A stretch of 24,421 nt of DNA, from the NCBI GenBank assembly GCA_037443085.1, contig JBBIPA010000034.1:1-24421 (forward strand), written 5' to 3'. The notes under the pieces were generated by a model. It saw only the letters and a list, made by a program, of their open reading frames with translations, was not told the DNA's origin and searched no databases. Shown piece by piece: positions 15,161 to 21,756 of the stretch. A program made the translations under genes and the position numbers. How positions within the stretch are numbered: position 1 is the first letter of the stretch; each line of letters begins with the position of its first letter. Source of the stretch: JBBIPA01 sp037443085 (GTDB lineage Bacteria > Chloroflexota > Dehalococcoidia > GIF9 > UBA5629).

Positions 15161-16411
15161 ATGGCAAAGACACCACAAGAATTGTATCAAGAAAGGGAAA
15201 AAAGAATTCAAGATGCTGTTGAACTGAAAATGCCCGACAGGGTTCCCATATGGTTTCATAGCATGGGTTTTTTTGCCGCAAAGTACAGTGGCATGACCTT
15301 TCAAGAAGTAATGTATGACAGCGCTAAATTGTGCTCGGTTCAGAAAAAAGTGATCTTGGAATTTGAGCCAGATGCATACTTTATAGGAGGCATACCGATA
15401 CCTGGTGGTGCCGTTGAAGTCTTAGATTGCAGAGTGATCAAATGGCCTGGTCATGGACTATCTCCCAATCAACCCTTTCAGTACGTAGAAGGTGAATATA
15501 TGAAAGCAGACGAGTACGATGCTTTTCTCGATGACCCGTCAGATTGGGTTCTGAGGACATATCTACCTCGAGTGTACGGTAAACTGGAGATACTGCACTC
15601 ACTACCACCTATTACAGAGCTACTGCAGGGTTACTATGGCCTATCTCCTACCTCAGTTCTTGCCATACCGCCATTCACCCAGGCTTTTAAGTCACTTTAT
15701 GAGGCCGGGCGTACCATATTACAACATCAGTCGCTGGATGCCCAGCACCACAAGGATATGTCTGGACTGGGCTTTCCCTGCGCTATGGCAGGAATTACCA
15801 CAGCGCCATTTGATGCTGTTTCAGACACGCTCAGAGGCATGAAGGGCATCATGCTTGATATGTACCGGCAACCTGACAAGCTACTGAAAGCCATTGACAA
15901 ATTACTACCCCGAATGATTGGCTCGGGTATAGCCAGCGCAAAGGTGAATCATAGCTCCAGAGTATTCATTCCACTGCATAGAGGCTCCGACGGATTTATG
16001 TCATCAAAACAATATGAAACATTCTATTGGCCCAGCCTCAAAGCATTGATGTTGTCTTTAATAGGCGCAGGCTTAACTCCATGCCCCTTCTTCGAAGGGG
16101 ACTATACCAGCCGCCTGCATTACCTTACCGAACTCCCCAGAGGAAAGGTGGTCGGTCTTTTCGATACAACAGACATATACAAGGCTAAGGAGGTGCTGGG
16201 TAACACCATGTGCATTTCGTGCATGATGCCTGGCTCGCTACTGCAAACTGGAACTCCCGATACAGTAAAAGAATATACCCGGAAGCTCATTGACATCGCC
16301 GGCAAGAATGGGGGATTCATCATGGGGTCAAGGTCTGCCATGGACGAGATGAAACCCGAGCTGGTGAAAATATGGGTTGATTTCACCAAAGAATATGGTG
16401 TCTACCAATAG
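15161..16411 (+). CDS. Uroporphyrinogen decarboxylase (URO-D) superfamily protein, catabolic type
   Basis: This 416-residue protein belongs to the URO-D/MtaA-like TIM-barrel superfamily, as shown by LKMPDRVPIWFHSMGFFA at the N-terminus, the MKGIMLDMYRQPDKLLKAIDKLLP helix region (key residues Met-Lys-Gly, Pro-Asp-Lys), PLHRGSDGFMSSKQYETFYWP, and GNTMCISCMMPGSLLQTGTP near the C-terminus. True heme-pathway HemE is shorter (about 350) and has a different N-terminus. The His-x-Cys zinc motif of MtaA-type methyltransferases is not evident. Similar proteins in anaerobes are often annotated as URO-D but have no known substrate. AGGAG precedes the ATG. It is a single gene diverging from the amidohydrolase pair. 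A role in demethylation or decarboxylation of an aromatic is possible, not shown. Confidence 0.8.
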   Translation: MAKTPQELYQEREKRIQDAVELKMPDRVPIWFHSMGFFAAKYSGMTFQEVMYDSAKLCSVQKKVILEFEPDAYFIGGIPIPGGAVEVLDCRVIKWPGHGLSPNQPFQYVEGEYMKADEYDAFLDDPSDWVLRTYLPRVYGKLEILHSLPPITELLQGYYGLSPTSVLAIPPFTQAFKSLYEAGRTILQHQSLDAQHHKDMSGLGFPCAMAGITTAPFDAVSDTLRGMKGIMLDMYRQPDKLLKAIDKLLPRMIGSGIASAKVNHSSRVFIPLHRGSDGFMSSKQYETFYWPSLKALMLSLIGAGLTPCPFFEGDYTSRLHYLTELPRGKVVGLFDTTDIYKAKEVLGNTMCISCMMPGSLLQTGTPDTVKEYTRKLIDIAGKNGGFIMGSRSAMDEMKPELVKIWVDFTKEYGVYQ

Positions 16412-16425
16412 TGCCTGAGAGAAAT

Positions 16426-16483
16426 GTTGTTACAGCCGCTTCTCAGACGGGAAGAGGCTATCGAGATTACTATGAATAACAAC
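16426..16483. terminator. Nested stem-loop between convergent genes, possible two-way terminator
   Basis: GTTGTTA (16426-16432) pairs with TAACAAC (16477-16483), and inside it AGCC-g-CTTC (16434-16442) pairs with GAAG-a-GGCT (16451-16459). It fills the 74-bp gap between the convergent URO-D and glcF genes. Each side is followed by a moderately T-rich stretch rather than a clean T-run, so termination strength is uncertain. Confidence 0.45.
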
Positions 16484-16485
16484 CT

Positions 16486-17769
16486 TTATTGTAAAAGCTC
16501 TATAAGATGCTTGACCTTTACCGGCATTCCATTTCGGATAGCGCCATCGACTAACTGAATCTCGCAACCAGGGCAGCCGGTAACAACAATATCAGCTTCT
16601 ACGGCACCAATGCTCATCATCTTTTTATCAGCAATCTTCTTCGATAGGTCATAGAAGTAAATACTAAACCCTCCAGCCATTCCGCAACATTTGTCCGCCT
16701 CTGGCATATCTACAAACTGAATATCATCTAGCGATCGAAGGATTTGTCTTGGCTGTTCTTTTATTCCCATATGGCGACTAAGATGACAGGGGTCATGCCA
16801 GGTTACCTTTTTACCTTTAATATCTGGAGAAGCATGGTACGATGAGGGCGGTAGCTTGAGTACATCAACCAAAAATTCAGTAATATCAACTATCTTATCG
16901 GCAAACTTTTTATAAGATTCCTCACGCTCAGGAGTGTTGGCTAGAAACTTCACATAGTCTTTCATAGCTGAACCACAAGTTGCACAGTCGGTAACCACAT
17001 ATTCAAAATCTCTAAATACCTCGGTATTCCTATCCGCCAATCTTCTGCCAGCATCAAAGTCTCCTGCTCCCAGAAATGCTGGTGCACCACAGCAACCTTG
17101 TTCCCTGGGCACTACCACTTCTACACCGTTCTTGTTTAAAAAGGCTATCAGCTTTATCCCCACATCAGGAAAAACAAAATCAGTCATGCAGCCCAAAAAA
17201 TAGCCGACTTTCATTCTGGCTTGAATGTCAGTTGGCGGCCTGTTAATAACAGGCACTATCTGTCTTAAAAATTTGGGGGCGATTTGAGGAATATTCCTCC
17301 CCTTACCAAGAGCCGACAGAAAAAAGGGCAGATGCCGGATAGTGCCTTCAGTCTTGGGCATAAAGACCTTCTGAAACCAGGAAATAAATCGTACTACGTT
17401 GCCGAAAAGCCATCTCCGGGGCAACAACCAGCGATATATAATGCGATGCATCAAAGATATGCCTTTAGATTCAATCTTGTCCGCCCTGGCAGCAACGATA
17501 ACAGGCGGAATCTGAACTCGAGCCGGACAATTTACCGCACAACTCATACAGAGAGTACACTTGTTGAGGCGATCAATAAATTCCTGGGAATATTCTAACT
17601 TGCCATCGATCAGTGCCCGTATCATCATCTCCTTGCCCCGTGCCACTGACGATTCTATTCGTTCTTCTCGATACACTGGACACCAGAAAGTGCAAAAGCC
17701 ACATTTCATGCACAGTTGAAGGTCCTTCTCGAACTTAGTGATTGTTTCGAATTTTGGGGTTGCTTTCAT
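16486..17769 (-). CDS. glcF: GlcF-type Fe-S subunit with two CCG domains
   Basis: The 427-residue protein carries two ferredoxin-type [4Fe-4S] motifs near the N-terminus (CMKCGFCTFWCP and CTLCMSCAVNCP) and two CCG cysteine-rich domains (GCMTD, EQGCCGAP, DCATCG; then HDPCH, KCCGMAGG, GCPGC), as in glycolate oxidase GlcF and heterodisulfide reductase HdrD. It should accept electrons from the flavoprotein GlcD encoded just upstream and pass them to a quinone or another carrier. A stretch rich in Trp, Arg and Phe after residue 110 may be membrane-associated. A TTG at 17775 is possible, but ATG at 17769 has GAGGG at better spacing and is preferred. The gap to glcD is about 10 bp, so the two are one operon. 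Confidence 0.88.
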   Translation of the reverse strand: MKATPKFETITKFEKDLQLCMKCGFCTFWCPVYREERIESSVARGKEMMIRALIDGKLEYSQEFIDRLNKCTLCMSCAVNCPARVQIPPVIVAARADKIESKGISLMHRIIYRWLLPRRWLFGNVVRFISWFQKVFMPKTEGTIRHLPFFLSALGKGRNIPQIAPKFLRQIVPVINRPPTDIQARMKVGYFLGCMTDFVFPDVGIKLIAFLNKNGVEVVVPREQGCCGAPAFLGAGDFDAGRRLADRNTEVFRDFEYVVTDCATCGSAMKDYVKFLANTPEREESYKKFADKIVDITEFLVDVLKLPPSSYHASPDIKGKKVTWHDPCHLSRHMGIKEQPRQILRSLDDIQFVDMPEADKCCGMAGGFSIYFYDLSKKIADKKMMSIGAVEADIVVTGCPGCEIQLVDGAIRNGMPVKVKHLIELLQ

Positions 17770-17779
17770 TACCAAGCCC

Positions 17780-19165
17780 TCAATCCTCCCAAATCTTCCC
17801 GGGATTCAGTATATGATTGGGGTCGAGTACAGCTTTTATTTTTTTCATTAATTCTATTGCCGTCGGATCCATGGCTTTTTTAAGCAACCGTTTCTTTTCC
17901 AGCCCAATTCCATGTTCTCCAGAGAGTACTCCACCAAAAGAAAGCGCTGCCTCAAACAGCTCATCCATAGCATTAGTGGCTTTCCCAAAATGGACGTGGT
18001 CTCTGATGTCAGTGGGTATGGCTGGGTGAAGGTTGCCATCTCCAGCATGTCCTAATACCCTGATCGGCAGTTCATATTTCCGGCTTACTTCATCAATCCT
18101 GTCCATAAATAAAGCAATCTTATCACGTGGCACGGTAATGTCCTCAGATAAGATTGTTGGTGCAGCACTGTAGATAGCGGCAAACCCAGCTCGCCGTGCT
18201 TCCCATAGCTTCTCTGCCTCGGCATCATTTTGAGCTACTTTAGTCTCCTTAGCACCACACTCCAGACAAATAGTGCATATCTGATTTATCTCATCTTCTA
18301 CCGCCGCCGGATTGCCATCAGACTGTAATAACAGCAAAGCTCCCGCATCGACCGGTAAACCCATTGGACTGAGTTCTTCAATACGTTTCAAAAACCAATT
18401 GTCGAGAAACTCTATCTTGGCTGGCAGTATTCCCTTGGCCAGAATATTCGACACTGCCTGCCCTGCAGCCACCATGCTGCCAAAAACAGTGAGCATTGAC
18501 CTTCGAGCTAGAGGCATAGGCAATACTTTCAAAGTTATCTGAGTGATTACTCCAAGAGTACCTTCAGAACCAGCAAACAGCATCATTAGCTCATAACCTG
18601 TACGATTCTTAACTGTGACACCCCCCAGCTTAACCACCTCACCTGTGGCTAATACCACTTCCATGCCAAGCAGATATTGTTTTGTGACACCGTATTTTAC
18701 TCCATACGGTCCTCCAGCGTTCTCAGCTACCGTACCCCCCAATGTGCAACCCAGAAAGCTCTGTGGGTCAGGTGGATAAAAAAGCGATTCCTTTGCCAAA
18801 GCCACATTAAAATCTTGAAGGACTACACCAGGCTCAACTATAGCGGTTAAATTACCCTTGCTTATCTCCCGAATCCTGTTCATTTTGGTAGTACACAACA
18901 CAACGCCACCCTTTATCGGAATTGAGCCACCGCTTACATTGGTGCCGCCACCTCTCGGAGTAACTGGAATTAGATTGTCATTGGCTAGTTTCAGGATACT
19001 TGAGACCTGTTCTGTTGTCGTGGGGAACACGATGATATCAGGCAGATGCGACAAAATAGTAGTACTATCATAGGAGTAAGCAATCAGGTCTTCTTTCGAG
19101 GTTAATACACGTTCTTTGCCCACAATTTTCTGTAATTGTGAGGTGATCTCTGGCTTAATTGTCAT
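17780..19165 (-). CDS. glcD: GlcD-type FAD-linked 2-hydroxyacid oxidase/dehydrogenase
   Basis: The 461-residue protein is a vanillyl-alcohol-oxidase-fold flavoprotein of the glycolate/D-lactate dehydrogenase group. Residues 30-215 bind FAD: VFPTTTEQVSSILKLAN, VTPRGGGTNVSGGSIP and DPQSFLGCTLGGTVAENAGG. The C-terminal half is the substrate cap, ending in the diagnostic RVLGHAGDGNLHP and LSGEHGIGLEKK segments, where the His residues help form the active site. It should oxidise a 2-hydroxyacid such as glycolate, D-lactate or a larger hydroxyacid, and pass electrons to the partner GlcF. AAGGAG lies upstream of the ATG. The gene diverges from the PLP decarboxylase gene over a 246-bp AT-rich region. 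The substrate is not determined by sequence. Confidence 0.9.
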   Translation of the reverse strand: MTIKPEITSQLQKIVGKERVLTSKEDLIAYSYDSTTILSHLPDIIVFPTTTEQVSSILKLANDNLIPVTPRGGGTNVSGGSIPIKGGVVLCTTKMNRIREISKGNLTAIVEPGVVLQDFNVALAKESLFYPPDPQSFLGCTLGGTVAENAGGPYGVKYGVTKQYLLGMEVVLATGEVVKLGGVTVKNRTGYELMMLFAGSEGTLGVITQITLKVLPMPLARRSMLTVFGSMVAAGQAVSNILAKGILPAKIEFLDNWFLKRIEELSPMGLPVDAGALLLLQSDGNPAAVEDEINQICTICLECGAKETKVAQNDAEAEKLWEARRAGFAAIYSAAPTILSEDITVPRDKIALFMDRIDEVSRKYELPIRVLGHAGDGNLHPAIPTDIRDHVHFGKATNAMDELFEAALSFGGVLSGEHGIGLEKKRLLKKAMDPTAIELMKKIKAVLDPNHILNPGKIWED

Positions 19166-19411
19166 CGTTCGAGGTACTCCTTGTCCCGGCTATATTTGCA
19201 TGTTCAATGACACCAATGTGGTTATTGTTTTGAATACAACCTGTATCCTCGTGGTTTATAATTATAACCTATTACATTATAATAGTTCTCTTGCCTGTTA
19301 TTTCAACCTGGCGTGAGTTTAGTTTCCTTCTTTCCAAACTTGGCCGGTACAAGTATACTTCTATTAGAGATTACACAAATCTGCTTTGAATCGGTACTAG
19401 GGAGGTATTTC
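19166..19411. promoter_or_regulatory. Divergent AT-rich promoter region of glcDF and the decarboxylase
   Basis: For glcD on the minus strand, TTGAAA (19306-19301) and TATAAT (19281-19276) are 19 bp apart. A self-complementary TATAATTATA flanked by GGTT and ACC lies near 19251-19268 and may be an operator. For the plus-strand gene, TATACT (19354-19359) has only a poor -35. Nothing coding is supported here. Confidence 0.35.
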
Positions 19412-20770
19412 ATGAAGCTTGAATCCAGGGATTTGCCCTTATTGGAAGAGGCCTTAAATCGATTAGAAAATGGGTTTGCAGAATTGCCTGAGGTCAGCAT
19501 TGAGTACGATACCAAAGCATTAAGAAGAGTTTTATTAGAAGTCGCGGATAGAATGCGAGACAATTATCCATACTTTCATCCACTGTATGCCGGACAAATG
19601 CTTAAACCACCGCATCCCATAGCTCGTCTTGCTTATATGCTGGCACTATGGATCAATCCTAATAATCATGCACTGGACGGAGGTCGAGCCAGCTCTCTGA
19701 TGGAGAAGGAAGCGGTTGCCGAAATTGCCAGCCTGTTTGGATGGAGAACTCATCTGGGTCATCTTTGCGGCGGTGGCACCATGGCTAATTTGGAGGCCTT
19801 ATGGGTTTCCGGGCAATTGAAGCCAGGGATGACCATTGTCGCTTCAGAACAAGCCCATTATACGCACAGCAGAATTTCGGAGGTTTTGAGGCTGCGTTTC
19901 CAGGCTATTCCTTGCAATAGCAAAGCTAAAATTGATCTCGAAGCCTTAAAAAAAGTTCTTCGAGATGGTGATGTTGGCACTGTTGTGGTGACTATCGGAA
20001 CCACAGGAACGGGGTCGATTGACCCCCTTCCTGAAATACTGGACTTAAAGAAAAAGTATGGTTTTCGTATCCACGCAGACGCTGCCTACGGTGGCTATTT
20101 TATCCTTGCCGATAATCTGGATGCGCCTGCAAAACAGGCGTATGAATTTCTTACCTATGTCGACTCCATAGTTGTTGACCCTCATAAGCACGGGCTACAA
20201 CCTTATGGCTGCGGCTGCATTCTTTTCCGCGACCCAAGTGTAGGCACCTTATACCAGCATGATTCGCCCTATACCTATTTCAGCTCTTCTGAGCTTCATC
20301 TCGGTGAAATAAGCCTAGAATGCTCGCGACCAGGCGCAGCGGCCATAGCGCTCTGGGCAACACATAAGTTGCTCCCACTGGCAGCAGGGGGTGAATTTGC
20401 AACCAATTTGTCCAAATCGCACAAGGCAGCACTCCATCTTTATAAGAAACTATTCGACGACTCACGATTCAAGACAATCATTAAACCTGAGCTAGATATC
20501 GTCGTCTGGGCTCCTCAGGCTAAAGAGGCAAGCACAATCTCACAAATATCCAAGCAAATATTTAATATGGCTGCTTCGCAGAATCTCCATCTGGCGACAT
20601 TCAATTACCCGGCGAAATTACTAAGAAACTCATGGAAGGATGTAGTTTGGGACCAGGAGCATGTAACCTGTCTGCGCTCATGCCTGATGAAAGCAGAGCA
20701 TTTTGACTGGATAGAGCGTATCTGGGAAATTTTGGATGAAGTCACAGATAAGATAGTGACCAAGAGTTAA
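19412..20770 (+). CDS. Group II PLP-dependent amino acid decarboxylase
   Basis: The 452-residue protein has the fold-type I decarboxylase layout shared by glutamate, tyrosine and archaeal-type aspartate decarboxylases. The signs are GHLCGGGTMANLEAL for the phosphate-binding turn, the SEQAHYTHSR segment with a His that stacks on PLP, HADAAYGGYF with Asp223 contacting the pyridine nitrogen, and VDPHKHGLQPYG with Lys259 as the Schiff-base lysine. The start is the ATG at 19412, six bases after GGGAGG; an upstream GTG at 19313 would add 33 residues without a binding site. The substrate amino acid is not evident. It may decarboxylate an aromatic or acidic amino acid. It converges with the MarR gene. 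Nothing links it directly to the Mo enzyme apart from position. Confidence 0.88.
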   Translation: MKLESRDLPLLEEALNRLENGFAELPEVSIEYDTKALRRVLLEVADRMRDNYPYFHPLYAGQMLKPPHPIARLAYMLALWINPNNHALDGGRASSLMEKEAVAEIASLFGWRTHLGHLCGGGTMANLEALWVSGQLKPGMTIVASEQAHYTHSRISEVLRLRFQAIPCNSKAKIDLEALKKVLRDGDVGTVVVTIGTTGTGSIDPLPEILDLKKKYGFRIHADAAYGGYFILADNLDAPAKQAYEFLTYVDSIVVDPHKHGLQPYGCGCILFRDPSVGTLYQHDSPYTYFSSSELHLGEISLECSRPGAAAIALWATHKLLPLAAGGEFATNLSKSHKAALHLYKKLFDDSRFKTIIKPELDIVVWAPQAKEASTISQISKQIFNMAASQNLHLATFNYPAKLLRNSWKDVVWDQEHVTCLRSCLMKAEHFDWIERIWEILDEVTDKIVTKS

Positions 20771-20858
20771 CAGGCAAACAGGAGTTGAGCGAATATTTAA
20801 CACCAGTCAAGTACTCGAGGTTTTGTGATGGTGAATGACATGCCAATGTCTAGGTCCA

Positions 20859-21365
20859 CTACGGCAGAAATGGTGGCTTGTAGTCCATTCCGAGCAAGCT
20901 GCGAGCTTTATTTCTCAATTTTTTCAAATAGGATTGGAACTGTTTCTTATCTTCCTGAGATAGTGCGGAGAAAATCATACTGATTGCGCGCCGCGTTGTT
21001 TGACTGTACAGTTCACGTGCCTTATCAGTCAAGAGGATGCGCATTTTGTTGTCTCCAGGCCCTTTTACTCTTCTAACCAGACCAATCTTTTCCATCCTGT
21101 TTATCAGGCTTAATACAGAGTGCGGCTCTCTCAGTAACCATTTGGATATTTCGGCGAGTGTCATCCCTCCATTATTATCCTGATTGGTAAGCATAAATAA
21201 CACTTTAGCCTGTATCTGAGTAAGCTTATACTGGTCTAATTCCAGGTCTCTCGCTCGGGAAATAACTTCTTCTGTCTGGTCAAGGAGAACCCAGAGTTCA
21301 AAATTATCGTCAGTAACGGGATCTTCCATTCTGCCGCTTGTTCCTTTCTTACTCTTTGTTCCCAT
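20859..21365 (-). CDS. MarR-family transcriptional regulator
   Basis: The 168-residue protein has the MarR winged helix-turn-helix arrangement. An N-terminal dimerisation helix is followed by LTQIQAKVLFMLTNQDNNGG, then MTLAEISKWLLREPHSVLSL as the helix-turn-helix, INRMEKIGLVRRVKGP leading to the wing with Asp-Asn-Lys and ILLTDKAREL, and C-terminal dimer helices. MarR proteins usually repress divergent or nearby catabolic genes and release DNA on binding phenolic or CoA-thioester ligands. It diverges from the molybdoenzyme gene, and three palindromes lie between the two. A half-site ATATCAT (21419-21425) upstream of its own start suggests autoregulation. The first residues are basic, and a start a little downstream cannot be excluded. 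Confidence 0.9.
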   Translation of the reverse strand: MGTKSKKGTSGRMEDPVTDDNFELWVLLDQTEEVISRARDLELDQYKLTQIQAKVLFMLTNQDNNGGMTLAEISKWLLREPHSVLSLINRMEKIGLVRRVKGPGDNKMRILLTDKARELYSQTTRRAISMIFSALSQEDKKQFQSYLKKLRNKARSLLGMDYKPPFLP

Positions 21366-21515
21366 CTGCAGAACCTCTGCCTTCTATTCCTTATTTATTA
21401 ATAATTATCCAGCGGGAAATATCATTTCTTGCAGTATTTATAATAAGCGTTTTTCCTTGGCGCAATAACCACTTTCACCATCAAATCAAAAATGCGGCGA
21501 AGGCTTGACGTGATG

Positions 21516-21524
21516 TGCTATAAT
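21516..21524 (+). promoter_or_regulatory. Extended -10 promoter of the molybdoenzyme gene
   Basis: TGCTATAAT is a perfect extended -10 element (TG, one base, TATAAT at 21519-21524), predicting a start near 21531. There is no good -35 at 17 bp, which is acceptable for extended -10 promoters or for activated ones. Confidence 0.5.
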
Positions 21525-21582
21525 ATCATAGCAATATCGAATTTGATATCATATATATCATCTACCATGATATCAGTATCAT
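21517..21582 (+). promoter_or_regulatory. Three palindromic operators, probably for the MarR regulator
   Basis: Three perfect inverted repeats follow one another: GCTAT-N6-ATAGC (21517-21532, over the -10 and start site), TGATAT-CATAT-ATATCA (21544-21560) and ATGATA-TCAG-TATCAT (21567-21582). The last two share an ATGATA/TGATAT half-site. Position and form fit repression of the molybdoenzyme gene by the divergently encoded MarR protein. Confidence 0.6.
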
Positions 21583-21756
21583 TTTTTACTGTCAAACAGC
21601 TACCCTGAAAAGGTTACTTATTTTGTAATTAAATAGCTTCCCGTAAGATAGCTTGAATGTTAGGACGGTTGTTCTCACAATAATGATAGAACATTAATAT
21701 ATTGCGAAGCTCACACATCAGCATATTTAGAATTCTATAGCGAAGGAGGTTATTTC

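Larger units (their letters stand above)
21366..21756. promoter_or_regulatory. Divergent marR-molybdoenzyme control region
   Basis: No gene is seen in these 391 bp. On the minus strand TTGCGC (21465-21460) and TATAAA (21442-21437), 17 bp apart, may serve marR. The plus-strand promoter and three palindromes are listed separately. A leader of about 225 nt precedes the molybdoenzyme start; it contains GTTCT-N12-AGAAC (21671-21692) and a weak second promoter candidate, TTGAAT (21653-21658) with CACAAT 17 bp further on. GAAGGAGG sits 7 nt before the ATG. Confidence 0.45.

Noticed and set aside
17284..17598. Plus-strand frame within glcF
   Set aside because: It is a shadow of a gene with clear Fe-S motifs on the other strand.
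19313..19411. Longer decarboxylase starting at GTG 19313
   Set aside because: There is no ribosome binding site there, and the added 33 residues do not resemble the family; ATG 19412 has GGGAGG at good spacing.
21505..21524. TTGACG followed by TATAAT as a standard promoter pair
   Set aside because: The spacer is only 8 bp. The -10 was kept as an extended -10 element instead.
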